A DNA stretch of 30,231 bases from an uncultured Clostridia bacterium (GTDB lineage Bacteria > Bacillota > Clostridia > Oscillospirales > Acutalibacteraceae): positions 1 through 30,231 of the forward strand of contig CALFPM010000134.1 of assembly GCA_937919155.1 (NCBI GenBank). The letters run 5' to 3'. The position numbers and the translations under genes are program-made. Under the pieces are notes generated by a model. That model saw only the letters and a program-made list of their open reading frames with translations, searched no databases and was not told the DNA's origin. Of the stretch, positions 1 through 7,464 are shown one piece after another. Within the stretch, counting starts at the first letter, position 1; each line of letters starts with the position of its first letter.

Positions 1-93
1 GTAACGGAAGAAGTAGCGGTTGCAGAAGTTGCAGAAAACGCTACGGAAGCAGAAGGCGGAAAGAAAGCAAAAAGTTTATTCGGGAGAAAATAA
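1..93 (+). CDS. C-terminal tail of an unidentified protein, open at the left edge
   Basis: The first 31 codons stay open in frame 1 and end at TAA (91-93). The tail is acidic and alanine-rich, then finishes with a basic stretch, KKAKSLFGRK. No domain can be recognised in 30 residues. The next two genes are a DUF58 protein and a BatA-like protein. In many bacteria these follow a MoxR-family AAA+ ATPase, so this could be the end of a moxR gene with a low-complexity extension, but that is inferred from context only. ACG and GCG codons are frequent, as in the next gene and unlike the rest of the window. Confidence 0.5.
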   Translation, partial: VTEEVAVAEVAENATEAEGGKKAKSLFGRK

Positions 94-97
94 TTAA

Positions 98-997
98 ATG
101 AAAGGGTCTTATTTAAACGATGAGTTCTTCAGTCGTTTAGAGACGCTTGCATTAAATTTACGAGCAAACTTAGCGGGCTTTTTCGGCGGTAAACACCTTG
201 TTAATACCTATGGTCAAACGGTGGAATTTGCCGATTATCGCGAATATATGCTTGGAGATGACATAAGGCGTATCGACTGGAACTTATATAGTCGTTTTGA
301 AAAGTACTTTTTAAAGTTGTTTACAGACGAAAGACAAATGCACACGCAAATCTTTTTGGACTGCTCGGCTTCGATGTCGAAAGCAGATCCCGAGAAGGCG
401 GCGTACGCTTTTGGCACGGCGGCTGCTCTTGGCTACTTGTCTGTACATAACATGGACAAAGTGTCTTTCAAATTGATTAAAGGCGAGCACGCGGAAGATC
501 CCTATGGGACTATCGTGGGCAAAAAATCATTTTTCAATGCAATCAGTAGCCTTGAATCTATGACGTTTGAAGGAGAATCGGATATCGGTAAAGCGGTTAC
601 GCAATGCCCGAATATGGGCTCGAACGACGGCTTAACCATTATTATTTCCGACTTCTTCACCGAACTTGATTGGAAGAAGGCGGTCGATTATTTGGTTTAT
701 AAGAAAAGACAGGTTTTGCTTGTGCAGGTTATGACGCCTGACGAAGTAGAACCGCTTTACGACGGCCGTTTTGACTTAATCGACTCAGAATCAGAAGATC
801 TTTCCGATTCAAAGAATATGAGATTGAAGATTAATCGTAGCATGCAACTTGCGTACGAAGAAGCAATGAAGGATTTCGTTGCGGATATTAAGTCGTACTG
901 CGCTTCTCGTGGCGCGGACTTCATTACCGTACGCACGGACCAACCGATTGAAAAGGTTTTGTTCGGTGAATTGCTGAAGGTAGGTATAATGGCATGA
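98..997 (+). CDS. DUF58 domain protein (BatA/MoxR-associated, VWA-like)
   Basis: A 299-residue soluble protein. It carries the DUF58 hallmark near residues 43-65 ([20 protein letters not shown]) followed by a von Willebrand A-like beginning ([10 protein letters not shown], residues 87-96) with a MIDAS-like D-x-S-x-S. DUF58 proteins usually partner MoxR ATPases and BatA-type membrane proteins in putative chaperone or complex-assembly modules; the molecular role is poorly defined. It starts 4 nt after the upstream stop and its stop overlaps the next ATG (ATGA, 994-997), so the genes are probably translationally coupled. There is no clear Shine-Dalgarno before the ATG, unlike most genes further on. 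Threonine is nearly always ACG, whereas lepA and the genes beyond prefer ACA, so I think this gene comes from a different genome from the bulk of the window. Confidence 0.85.
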   Translation: MKGSYLNDEFFSRLETLALNLRANLAGFFGGKHLVNTYGQTVEFADYREYMLGDDIRRIDWNLYSRFEKYFLKLFTDERQMHTQIFLDCSASMSKADPEKAAYAFGTAAALGYLSVHNMDKVSFKLIKGEHAEDPYGTIVGKKSFFNAISSLESMTFEGESDIGKAVTQCPNMGSNDGLTIIISDFFTELDWKKAVDYLVYKKRQVLLVQVMTPDEVEPLYDGRFDLIDSESEDLSDSKNMRLKINRSMQLAYEEAMKDFVADIKSYCASRGADFITVRTDQPIEKVLFGELLKVGIMA

Positions 998-1284
998 GTT
1001 TACTTTTACCTTTGGGTTTATTAGGTCTTTTGAGTATTTTAGTACTCATTTTGATCTACATTTTGAAGCCCAATTATCAGCAAAAGATCATTTCCAGTAC
1101 GTTTGTATGGAAATTGAGCTTAAAATATAGAAAGAAACGTATTCCCATCAGCCGTTTGAGAAACATTTTGATTATTATTTGTCAAATTCTCATTCTTACG
1201 GGGCTTACCTTCGTTTTGACGAAACCCGTAATTGAAGGTAAAAAGTACGAAGCTACGGAAGAAGTGCTCATTATCGACGCTTCT
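994..1284 (+). other. BatA-like N-terminal membrane fragment (aerotolerance regulator N-terminal family)
   Basis: Residues 1-97 of the chimeric ORF. There is a hydrophobic helix at residues 2-24, a basic loop with [18 protein letters not shown] (typical of the BatA N-terminal domain), and a second helix at about 58-76. It then runs into VLIIDAS, where a VWA domain would normally begin (hDxSxSM). The VWA domain is absent because the sequence switches to LepA. Gene order after DUF58 fits BatA. Codon use matches the upstream DUF58 gene, with ACG threonine. It is best read as a truncated gene from the same foreign segment. Confidence 0.75.
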
Positions 1285-2772
1285 CAGGGCGTTGAAGCAC
1301 AGACACTTGCAAACACATATCTTGCACTTGACCACGATCTTGAGCTTGTGCCCGTAATCAACAAAATCGACCTTCCCTCGGCCGACCCTGACAGAGTTGC
1401 CGCAGAGGTTGAGGATGTTATCGGTCTTGACTGCTCCGAGGCACCCAGAGTTTCCGCCAAAACAGGCGTTAACATTGAACAGGTGCTTGAGCATATAGTA
1501 AAGGATATCCCTGCACCAGAGGCAAACGATGATCTTCCCCTGCGTGCACTTATCTTTGACTCGGTTTATGACAGTTACAAGGGCGTTATTGTTTATGTAA
1601 GAGTCAAGGAAGGCAAAATCAAACCCGGCGACACAATGAGAATGATGGCAACAGGTGCTGAATTCACCGTTGTTGAAACAGGCTATATGCGCGCTACCCT
1701 GCCCGAGCCTTGCAAAGAGCTGACAGCAGGTGAGGTTGGCTATATCACAGCTTCAATCAAAACAGTCGGCGATGCAAGAGTTGGTGACACAATCACAACC
1801 GTTGCCAACCCCGCTTCAGAGCCTCTTCCCGGCTACAGAAAAGTTAACCCCATGGTTTATTGCGGTGTTTATCCTGCAGACGGTGCGGACTACGAAAATC
1901 TGCGCGATGCACTTGAAAAGCTTCAGCTTAACGATGCCGCCCTCACCTATGAGCCTGAAACATCAGGCGCACTCGGATTCGGTTTCCGTTGCGGTTTCCT
2001 TGGTCTGCTTCATCTTGAAATCATCCAGGAGCGACTTGAAAGAGAATACGACCTTGACCTTGTCACCACAATTCCCAGCGTTATTTACAAAATAAATCTT
2101 ACAGACGGCTCGATGATTGAGATTGACAACCCCACTCATTATCCCGACCCTGCAACAATTGCATCCTGCGAAGAGCCTTTCACAAATGCACATATCTACG
2201 CTCCCACAGAGTATGTAGGCACAATTATGGATCTTTGTCAGGACAGACGCGGCGTTTTCAAAAATATGGATTACATCACACCCGACCGTGTTGATATTCA
2301 CTATGAGCTCCCTCTCAACGAAATCATTTACGATTTCTTTGATTCGCTTAAATCAAGAACAAGAGGCTATGCTTCGTTTGACTACGAAATTTCCGAATAC
2401 AGAAAGTCAAATCTTGTTAAACTTGATGTGCTTCTCAACGGCGATATCGTTGATGCTCTTTCGTTCATCATCCACTCCGAAAAGGCATATTCAAAGGCAA
2501 GAAAGATAGCCGAAAGACTTAAGGAGCATATTCCCCGCCAGATGTTTGAAATTCCCATTCAGATTGGTATCGGCGGCAAGATTATCGCCCGCGAAACAGT
2601 TAAGGCAATGCGCAAAGACGTTCTTGCCAAGTGCTACGGCGGTGATATTACCCGTAAGAAAAAGCTTCTCGAAAAGCAGAAGGAAGGCAAAAAGAGAATG
2701 CGTCACTTCGGCACTGTTGAAGTACCTCAGGAAGCATTCATGGCAGTCCTCAAGCTTGACGATAACGACTAA
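994..2772 (+). CDS. lepA: Chimeric ORF: BatA N-terminus fused in frame to 5'-truncated elongation factor 4 (LepA)
   Basis: From about residue 92 (nt ~1267) to the end this is LepA, the translation GTPase EF4 that back-translocates or remodels stalled ribosomes. Visible are [10 protein letters not shown], the G4 motif NKID, the G5 motif SAKTG, the conserved [18 protein letters not shown] region, and the LepA-specific C-terminus ([20 protein letters not shown]). Compared with E. coli LepA the first ~100 residues are missing. These include the P-loop, switch I (G2) and DTPGH (G3), so this product could not bind GTP normally. The first ~91 residues are instead a BatA-type membrane segment. The total of 592 residues is close to normal LepA length only by chance. 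The intact lepA presumably exists in the real genome. A strong terminator follows the stop. Confidence 0.9.
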   Translation: MSLLLPLGLLGLLSILVLILIYILKPNYQQKIISSTFVWKLSLKYRKKRIPISRLRNILIIICQILILTGLTFVLTKPVIEGKKYEATEEVLIIDASQGVEAQTLANTYLALDHDLELVPVINKIDLPSADPDRVAAEVEDVIGLDCSEAPRVSAKTGVNIEQVLEHIVKDIPAPEANDDLPLRALIFDSVYDSYKGVIVYVRVKEGKIKPGDTMRMMATGAEFTVVETGYMRATLPEPCKELTAGEVGYITASIKTVGDARVGDTITTVANPASEPLPGYRKVNPMVYCGVYPADGADYENLRDALEKLQLNDAALTYEPETSGALGFGFRCGFLGLLHLEIIQERLEREYDLDLVTTIPSVIYKINLTDGSMIEIDNPTHYPDPATIASCEEPFTNAHIYAPTEYVGTIMDLCQDRRGVFKNMDYITPDRVDIHYELPLNEIIYDFFDSLKSRTRGYASFDYEISEYRKSNLVKLDVLLNGDIVDALSFIIHSEKAYSKARKIAERLKEHIPRQMFEIPIQIGIGGKIIARETVKAMRKDVLAKCYGGDITRKKKLLEKQKEGKKRMRHFGTVEVPQEAFMAVLKLDDND

Positions 2773-2780
2773 AATAAAAG

Positions 2781-2806
2781 AGGGCGGCTCATTGCCGCCT
2801 TTTTTT
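2781..2806 (+). terminator. Rho-independent terminator after lepA
   Basis: A GC-rich stem with arms 2781-2788 and 2794-2801 (core GGCGGC/GCCGCC) and a 5-nt loop, followed by a run of T to 2806. It lies 9 nt after the lepA stop and just before the hemW ribosome binding site, so hemW may be expressed by read-through or from its own promoter. Confidence 0.8.
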
Positions 2807-2818
2807 GCAGGTGATTAT

Positions 2819-3907
2819 ATGAAACCTATCGGATTATATATCCACATTCCTTTTTGCAACGGCAAGTGCCCTTACTGCGATTTTTACTCTGTATCCCCCG
2901 ACAGCAAAACCGTTGCCGATTATGTTGATGCCATGTGCAGGGAAATTGACAATTCAGACGGAATATATGACACTGTTTATTTCGGCGGCGGCACCCCCTC
3001 ACTTATCGGCGCGGAAAACATTGCAAAAATCATGTCGCACATACGCCGCACCGCAGACTGCGAGGCAACCCTTGAATGCAATCCGTCAGACACAGGCAGT
3101 GTCAATTCACAGTTTGATTTTGAAACGGTTGCCAAAAGCGGAATAAACCGCATTTCAATGGGTCTGCAAAGCTCAGACAACTCCGAAAGAGCAGCTCTCG
3201 GCAGACGCGGAGGCTGCGATGATGTTGAGAGAGCAATAAAAAAAGCAAAAGCAGCAGGTATAACCAACATTTCTCTTGACCTGATGCTCGGAATACCCAA
3301 TCAGACAACAAAAAGTCTGAGAGAATCAATCCGTTTCTGCAAAGAAATGAACGCTGAACATATCAGCGCATACATTCTGAAAATCGAAGAAGACACACCT
3401 TTTTATCAAAGGAAGAATTCTCTTGTTTTGCCCGATGAAGACGAAACCTGCGATTTATACTTATATGCGGTCGCAGAGCTTGAAAAGGCAGGATATTATC
3501 AGTATGAGATATCCAATTTTTCTCACAAGGAATTTGAAAGCAAGCACAACCTCAAATATTGGCACTGCGAAGAATATCTGGGGTTGGGTGCATCTGCACA
3601 TTCTTTCGTGAACGGCAAAAGATTTTATTATGAAAGAAGTATTGACGGTTTTATCGGCGGTGCATCTCCCGTTGATGACGGCGATGGCGGCGGTGAAGAA
3701 GAATACATTATGCTTGCTCTCAGGCTTACAGAGGGACTTGTTTTTGATGAATTTCAAAAACGTTTCGGTCACCCAATTTCCGATTCAACAATCAAAAAAG
3801 CAAAAGAGCTTAAAAAACACGGATTTGTTGCAGTAACCGACAAAGCCGTTTCAATCACGCCAAAAGGTTTTCTTGTTTCAAACTCAATAATCAGCAGCAT
3901 AATCTGA
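2819..3907 (+). CDS. hemW: Radical SAM heme chaperone HemW (HemN-like)
   Basis: A 362-residue radical-SAM protein. The N-terminus is MKPIGLYIHIPFCNGKCPYC, with the [4Fe-4S] cysteines C13, C17 and C20 in CxxxCxxC. It is followed by FGGGTPSLI, the ECNPSD segment, GLQSS, LDLMLGIPNQT and the late LGLGASAHSF motif of the HemN C-terminal region. HemW proteins carry heme and insert it into target enzymes. They resemble coproporphyrinogen dehydrogenase HemN but lack that activity, and this short form with a direct CxxxCxxC start fits HemW. I chose the ATG at 2819 because it is preceded by AGGTGA; the frame stays open upstream through lepA's 3' end and the terminator but has no support there. lepA followed by hemW is a common order in Bacillota. 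Confidence 0.92.
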   Translation: MKPIGLYIHIPFCNGKCPYCDFYSVSPDSKTVADYVDAMCREIDNSDGIYDTVYFGGGTPSLIGAENIAKIMSHIRRTADCEATLECNPSDTGSVNSQFDFETVAKSGINRISMGLQSSDNSERAALGRRGGCDDVERAIKKAKAAGITNISLDLMLGIPNQTTKSLRESIRFCKEMNAEHISAYILKIEEDTPFYQRKNSLVLPDEDETCDLYLYAVAELEKAGYYQYEISNFSHKEFESKHNLKYWHCEEYLGLGASAHSFVNGKRFYYERSIDGFIGGASPVDDGDGGGEEEYIMLALRLTEGLVFDEFQKRFGHPISDSTIKKAKELKKHGFVAVTDKAVSITPKGFLVSNSIISSII

Positions 3908-3915
3908 GCTTTTTA

Positions 3916-3944
3916 TTGAAATTGCAGGAAAACTGTGATACTAT
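3916..3944 (+). promoter_or_regulatory. Likely sigma-A promoter for the secreted protein
   Basis: TTGAAA at 3916-3921, a 17-bp spacer, and TACTAT at 3939-3944. It lies 24 bp upstream of the ATG at 3968. The -35 matches consensus at 5/6 and the -10 at 4/6. An ATG at 3935 falls inside this promoter, which argues against it as the start. Confidence 0.5.
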
Positions 3945-3967
3945 TAAAGAAAAAGGAGGTCTATGCC

Positions 3968-4651
3968 ATGAAAAAAACTTTAAGTATAATTTTAACTGCA
4001 ATAATTCTTATTACATCTGTTTTCTCGCTCAGTGCATTTGCAGCCAATACACCAAAAACAGACACTTTGATGGGTAAGCTTGAAACCGAGGAAGAAATTT
4101 CTGTAACCTTCACCTCCGGCCAGTCAACCATTTTCAGTTTTCTCGGCAAAAATCCAACAAACAAAATTGCCGTTAAAGACAACAAGATTGCATATGAAGT
4201 AAACAACGGCTTTATTACCGTAAAAATTCTAGCAAACGATGACGGAGTTTACGCATACCTTCCATTACTCCCCTTCTTTTATGTAAAGCTTGACAGCAAG
4301 ATTCTTGCCGTTACCGACATATTGGAGCTTATCAGCAAGGCAGCCAATCTTACACCAGGCTTTATTCAGTTTATTGACAGCTACAACGAAACCGTTGACG
4401 GCACAGAATACTATGTGGAAGAATACAACGACAGAGAGGTTGTAACCAGCAAATTTTATTACAGCGGCGATGAGCTTAAAATTCTCAAAGTTGAGAATTC
4501 AGCAACAAAATCCGTTCAGTATACATATTTTGACAGCATTGCATTTGAAGCAAATGACGAGCTTTTCGATGTTCCCGTTCTTGCGATTGATGTTACACCA
4601 ATTCTTCAGGGTCTGTTCATCGCCCTGCTCGGCTCAACACTTGCAATATAA
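3968..4651 (+). CDS. Secreted protein of unknown function
   Basis: A 227-residue protein starting with a clear Sec signal peptide: MKKT, a hydrophobic core, then a likely cleavage after SAFA (about residue 25). The mature part is made of alternating beta-like strands (EEISVTF, YYVEEYNDREVVTSKFYY, ELKILKV, VQYTYFD) and ends in a hydrophobic segment, PILQGLFIALLGSTLAI, that could pack or anchor at the membrane. There is no lipobox cysteine. The strand pattern with a late ELFDVP motif loosely recalls LolA/RseB-like folds, but I cannot assign a family. I chose the start at 3968 because it has a strong AAAGGAGGT 8-15 nt upstream and gives the signal peptide directly. It has its own promoter and terminator and is probably monocistronic. 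Confidence 0.8.
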   Translation: MKKTLSIILTAIILITSVFSLSAFAANTPKTDTLMGKLETEEEISVTFTSGQSTIFSFLGKNPTNKIAVKDNKIAYEVNNGFITVKILANDDGVYAYLPLLPFFYVKLDSKILAVTDILELISKAANLTPGFIQFIDSYNETVDGTEYYVEEYNDREVVTSKFYYSGDELKILKVENSATKSVQYTYFDSIAFEANDELFDVPVLAIDVTPILQGLFIALLGSTLAI

Positions 4652-4664
4652 TTTTATAGGCACA

Positions 4665-4700
4665 ACGGCGGAGAGCATATGCTCCCCGCCGTCTTTTTTT
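4665..4700 (+). terminator. Terminator between the secreted-protein gene and spo0A
   Basis: The outer stem ACGGCGG (4665-4671) pairs with CCGCCGT (4686-4692), with an inner GAGC/GCTC and an ATAT loop, then an 8-nt stretch of mostly T. The T-run is on the + side only, so it terminates the + gene. It touches the 3' end of the convergent spo0A. Confidence 0.8.
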
Positions 4701-5460
4701 ATACAGTTTTCATTCTCAGCTTGAGGTTATCACTTATCATTGCGATGAACTCACTGTTTGTCGGTTTTCCTCTCTCTGCCTGAATAGTATATCCGAAATA
4801 TGAGCTGAGCACATCAACATCTCCGCGCTCCCAGGCAACTTCAATGGCATGTCTGATTGCTCTTTCAACCCTTGACGGTGTTGTTTTGAAAGTTTTTGCA
4901 ACCGTGGGATAAAGAATTTTGGTTACGGAACTTATCATCTCACTGTTGTTGACCGACAGAATTATGGCCTCCCTGAGATACTGATATCCCCTTATATGCG
5001 CGGGAACGCCTATCTGGTGCATAATCTGCGACACAACAACCTCCAGATCCTTAACTCCTGTGCGTGAAACATTGGAGTTATGAATATCGGAAAACTGAAT
5101 GATTCTCTCTGCAAGCATTGCAGGATCATAAGGCTTTAGAAAATAATAATCCGCACCGTTTCCGAGGATTTCACTCTCAAATCGGGGATTATCAGTGCTT
5201 GAAAGCACCATCACAACAGGTCGCTTTTCAAGATGCATTGCATCAATCTCCCTGAGAACGCCAAGTGCATCAACCCTTGGCATAAATCCGTCCATCAGAA
5301 GAATGTCAGGATTTTCTCCTTCCTTAAGCCTTTCAACAATGCGACTTCCGTCTTTGATTACGGTTGACACTTCAAACCCGTTTGAACGCAGAATTCCCGC
5401 CAGTTCATGGGAAGTTTCGCTTCCGTCCTCAGTTATCATCGCCTTCAACAATTTTCTCAT
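4699..5460 (-). CDS. spo0A: Sporulation master response regulator Spo0A
   Basis: A 253-residue two-domain response regulator that, when phosphorylated, switches on early sporulation genes. The receiver domain has acidic residues E11-D12, the phospho-acceptor D57 (ILLMDGFMP), S87/S88 and K109 (FLKPYD). The C-terminal Spo0A DNA-binding domain (about 145-253) contains the hallmark recognition helix TPSRVERAIRHAIEVAW (194-210), close to that of Bacillus and Clostridium Spo0A. I chose the ATG at 5460, which has GGAGG spaced 8 nt away; an ATG at 5502 in the same frame has no such site. It lies directly downstream of spoIVB on the same strand, the usual sporulation gene order, and has a good promoter of its own. 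Confidence 0.96.
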   Translation of the reverse strand: MRKLLKAMITEDGSETSHELAGILRSNGFEVSTVIKDGSRIVERLKEGENPDILLMDGFMPRVDALGVLREIDAMHLEKRPVVMVLSSTDNPRFESEILGNGADYYFLKPYDPAMLAERIIQFSDIHNSNVSRTGVKDLEVVVSQIMHQIGVPAHIRGYQYLREAIILSVNNSEMISSVTKILYPTVAKTFKTTPSRVERAIRHAIEVAWERGDVDVLSSYFGYTIQAERGKPTNSEFIAMISDNLKLRMKTV

Positions 5461-5492
5461 GGTTTTACCTCCGCTTGATTTAGTACACGAAG

Positions 5493-5521
5493 ATATTACC
5501 ATATTTTACCAATTGTGTCAA
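5493..5521 (-). promoter_or_regulatory. spo0A promoter
   Basis: On the minus strand: TTGACA (5516-5521), a 17-bp spacer, and TAATAT (5493-5498), ending 32 bp before the spo0A ATG. About 40 bp further upstream (5561-5567) is TGTCGGA, one mismatch from the TGTCGAA core of a Spo0A box. That could allow autoregulation, but a single 7-mer is weak evidence. Confidence 0.65.
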
Positions 5522-5573
5522 TGAAAAATTCCCAATTTTTGGCAATTATTTTTCGCAGAATCCGACAGTAAAT

Positions 5574-6788
5574 TTATGACGCCGCTTTCAGTTCCTGTGT
5601 TTTCAGAGAATCCATAGTGTTAACCATCCGCTGTGCAAACACCGCATATCCGCGGCTTGGCTCCGAAACAAAAACGTGAGTCACAGCACCGACAAGCATG
5701 GAATTCTGAATAATAGGACTTCCGCTCATTCCCTGAACAATTCCGCCTGTTTTCTCAAGCAACACAGGGTCAGTTACTTTTATTATCATATTTCTGGCAG
5801 ATAAATCCGATGACGGATAAATCTTCACTATTTCAATATCATAATATTGAGGGCCGCCGTCATCAATTGTGGTCACCATCTGCGCCGCCCCGAGTTCAAC
5901 CTCGTTTTCAAGAGCTACGGGAACAGTTTTCCGTCCCGTAGGATTATTCAGTCTGCCATAGACGCCCATTTCATGGTTTGTCAGAAGAGTTCCGATAATC
6001 GAATCGGAAAACACTCCGCACAGTTCGCCCGGATTACCCGAACTGCTCTTATAGAAGCCGTTCACTCTGGCATTAACCGCCTCGCCGTTTTCAAGCGGCA
6101 TTATCTTTCCCGTGTCAACATCGCAAACTCCGTGACCCAAGCCAGCAAACATTCCTGCACTGTCATCATAAAAGGTAACCGTACCTATTCCTGCCGAGCT
6201 GTCCCTTACCCAGATACCTGCTTTGTATTTTCCGTTAACGGACATATCCGGTGTAAGACTGTGACGGGAGGTTTCACCGTTGCGCTCAATGGTAAGCTCA
6301 AGGGATCTTCCCCCGGAATTCTCCACAGCTTCTGTCAGCTGTTGGGAGCCTGTTGCCCGCTTACCGTTGATATGAGTTATCACATCGCCGCATTTTATTC
6401 CTGCAGATTCTGCAGGGTTACGAGTTCCTGCGCTTGTTGTTACGGAATCAAGACCAACAATCATTACACCTTTTGTATAAAGCTTAATACCGAATATATC
6501 TCCTCCGGGAACAACATATCTGCGTTTGGTTACGCTGACGGTAACATTTTTCACAGGAAATATTCCCATTGCGGAAATAATTCCCTGAAATTTATCGGTT
6601 TCAGAATCCGTTCCCGCAGCCTTGACACAATCCATATCCACACTGTATAAGACACCCAAATCAACCTTTTCTGCATCAACAGTGCCGATTTCATTCGGCA
6701 GATTTTCTGTCCCGTAAGCAACTGCGCCAAAAACAGCAACACTGAAAATCAATGCCGTGACAGCAACAGCTTTGAAAAAACATTTCAT
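5574..6788 (-). CDS. spoIVB: SpoIVB serine peptidase (S55 family)
   Basis: A 404-residue sporulation protease. An N-terminal hydrophobic segment (about 5-25) would place it in the intermembrane space of the forespore. A PDZ domain spans about 105-175 (PAESAGIKCGDVITHINGK). The S55 peptidase domain follows, with catalytic H219 in GLGHG and S355 in QGMSGSP; D340 (KVTDP) is a likely third member by analogy with B. subtilis SpoIVB. In known sporulators SpoIVB made in the forespore cleaves SpoIVFA and so activates the sigma-K checkpoint. The start has GGAGGTGAATAA directly before ATG. It lies 113 bp upstream of spo0A and divergent from csoR. No convincing forespore sigma promoter was recognised upstream. 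Confidence 0.95.
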   Translation of the reverse strand: MKCFFKAVAVTALIFSVAVFGAVAYGTENLPNEIGTVDAEKVDLGVLYSVDMDCVKAAGTDSETDKFQGIISAMGIFPVKNVTVSVTKRRYVVPGGDIFGIKLYTKGVMIVGLDSVTTSAGTRNPAESAGIKCGDVITHINGKRATGSQQLTEAVENSGGRSLELTIERNGETSRHSLTPDMSVNGKYKAGIWVRDSSAGIGTVTFYDDSAGMFAGLGHGVCDVDTGKIMPLENGEAVNARVNGFYKSSSGNPGELCGVFSDSIIGTLLTNHEMGVYGRLNNPTGRKTVPVALENEVELGAAQMVTTIDDGGPQYYDIEIVKIYPSSDLSARNMIIKVTDPVLLEKTGGIVQGMSGSPIIQNSMLVGAVTHVFVSEPSRGYAVFAQRMVNTMDSLKTQELKAAS

Positions 6789-6969
6789 TTATTCACCTCC
6801 GTTTTCGCTTCGAAGCACTAATAATTTGCTCATTGTTTTGCTCATTAAACCAGGGATAAAAAAGCCGTAATAAATTTTCAGCTTTACAAATTTTTATCAA
6901 ATAAGCTTTTGAAGTTATATGTGTAAAAAAAAACATTAAAAATTCGTTCATTTTAACGAAAAAAAAGTA

Positions 6970-6998
6970 GTGACAAACCAGAAAACATATGATATAAT
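6970..6998 (+). promoter_or_regulatory. Strong sigma-A promoter for a short transcript
   Basis: GTGACA (6970-6975), a 17-bp spacer and a perfect TATAAT (6993-6998). The sequence just upstream is rich in A-runs (about 6925-6966), as in UP elements. Transcription would start near 7005. No ORF follows before a hairpin terminator at 7067-7109. Confidence 0.65.
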
Positions 6999-7004
6999 GT
7001 TTCT

Positions 7005-7110
7005 ACAAAGGAATACTCTGATTCCTCTTATATTGTTCACCAGCATTAATTCGGATATAAAGCCAAAGACAGAGAACTCTTCACTCAAATGAAGGGTTCT
7101 CTGTCTTTTA
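7005..7110 (+). ncRNA. Candidate ~105-nt small RNA, family unknown
   Basis: It is bounded by a good promoter at 6970-6998 and a strong terminator at 7067-7109. It contains a small 5' hairpin (AGGAAT at 7009-7014 pairing with ATTCCT, 6-nt loop) and a middle segment flanked by TATA-rich sequence. It resembles none of the RNAs I can recognise by eye (6S, SRP RNA, tmRNA, T-box, common riboswitches). The separate csoR promoter starts only 4 bp after the terminator, so this is probably an independent transcript and not a csoR leader. The 5' end is estimated. Confidence 0.4.
7067..7109 (+). terminator. Long hairpin terminator upstream of csoR
   Basis: Two 17-nt arms (7067-7083 and 7090-7106) pair completely apart from one G-T wobble, around the 6-nt loop CTCAAA, and are followed by a short T-run to 7109. 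It closes the transcript from the 6993 promoter and insulates csoR. Confidence 0.75.
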
Positions 7111-7112
7111 TG

Positions 7113-7141
7113 TTGACATATACCCCCGTAGGGTATATAAT
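7113..7141 (+). promoter_or_regulatory. csoR-copA promoter with embedded CsoR operator
   Basis: A perfect TTGACA (7113-7118), 17-bp spacer and TATAAT (7136-7141). The spacer is almost wholly filled by an inverted repeat, TATACCC-CCGTA-GGGTATA (7119-7137), which has the form of known CsoR boxes (G/C tracts flanked by TAC/GTA). Apo-CsoR bound here would cover the -35 to -10 region and block RNA polymerase, and Cu(I) would release it. The csoR ATG follows 21 bp after the -10. Confidence 0.85.
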
Positions 7142-7162
7142 CAGAATGAACGGAGGGATTAA

Positions 7163-7456
7163 ATGAGCAATGATTGCTGCAGAATAAAAGAAAGAAGTAA
7201 CGAGGAATACAAAAGCCTCATTAACCGCCTTAACAGGATTGAAGGACAAATCAGAGGAATAAAAGGGATGGTTGAAAACAATGCATATTGCCCCGATATT
7301 CTCATTCAATCCTCGGCTGTGAATGCGGCAATAAACGCATTCAACAAAGAGTTGCTTGCAAGTCACATTAAAACCTGCGTTGTGAATGATATTCATAACG
7401 GCAAAGATGAAACAATTGACGAATTGCTTGCAACCCTGCAAAAACTGATGAAATAG
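7163..7456 (+). CDS. csoR: Copper-sensing transcriptional repressor CsoR
   Basis: A 97-residue all-helical protein of the CsoR/RcnR (DUF156) family. It has the family core [17 protein letters not shown] (residues 22-38) and the Cu(I) ligand set C43, H68 and C72 (Cys-His-Cys), which distinguishes CsoR from the formaldehyde or nickel sensors of this family. It represses its own operon from the operator in the promoter spacer until Cu(I) binds. The start is preceded by GGAGGG at a good distance. The stop is 8 nt before the copA ATG, so the two are cotranscribed. An extra N-terminal CC (residues 5-6) is a minor oddity. Confidence 0.95.
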   Translation: MSNDCCRIKERSNEEYKSLINRLNRIEGQIRGIKGMVENNAYCPDILIQSSAVNAAINAFNKELLASHIKTCVVNDIHNGKDETIDELLATLQKLMK

Positions 7457-7464
7457 GTGAAATT

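Larger units (their letters stand above)
6789..7162. other. 374-bp intergenic region without a gene
   Basis: This lies between the divergent spoIVB and csoR. From left to right it holds the spoIVB ribosome binding site, a tandem TTTGCTCATT repeat (6825-6834 and 6837-6846, one 12-bp step) of unknown meaning, an AT-rich stretch with A-runs (about 6925-6966), a strong + promoter (6970-6998), a candidate terminated small RNA, and the csoR promoter with its operator. I see no protein-coding ORF with a plausible start in it. Confidence 0.75.

Noticed and set aside
2546..2818. Upstream extension of hemW from 2546
   Set aside because: It runs through the 3' end of lepA in another frame and through a terminator. 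The conserved HemW N-terminus and a ribosome binding site fix the start at 2819.
5561..5567. Spo0A box (TGTCGGA on the minus strand) upstream of spo0A
   Set aside because: A single 7-mer with one mismatch is expected often by chance in a 30-kb window. It is mentioned only with the promoter.
5847..6650. 267-codon + strand ORF opposite spoIVB
   Set aside because: It lies fully antisense to spoIVB, whose catalytic motifs are intact. The predicted peptide is Cys/His-rich and low in recognisable motifs, as expected of a shadow frame.
6825..6846. Tandem TTTGCTCATT repeat upstream of spoIVB
   Set aside because: Two copies in one 12-bp step could be a regulator site but are too few and too short to claim a function.
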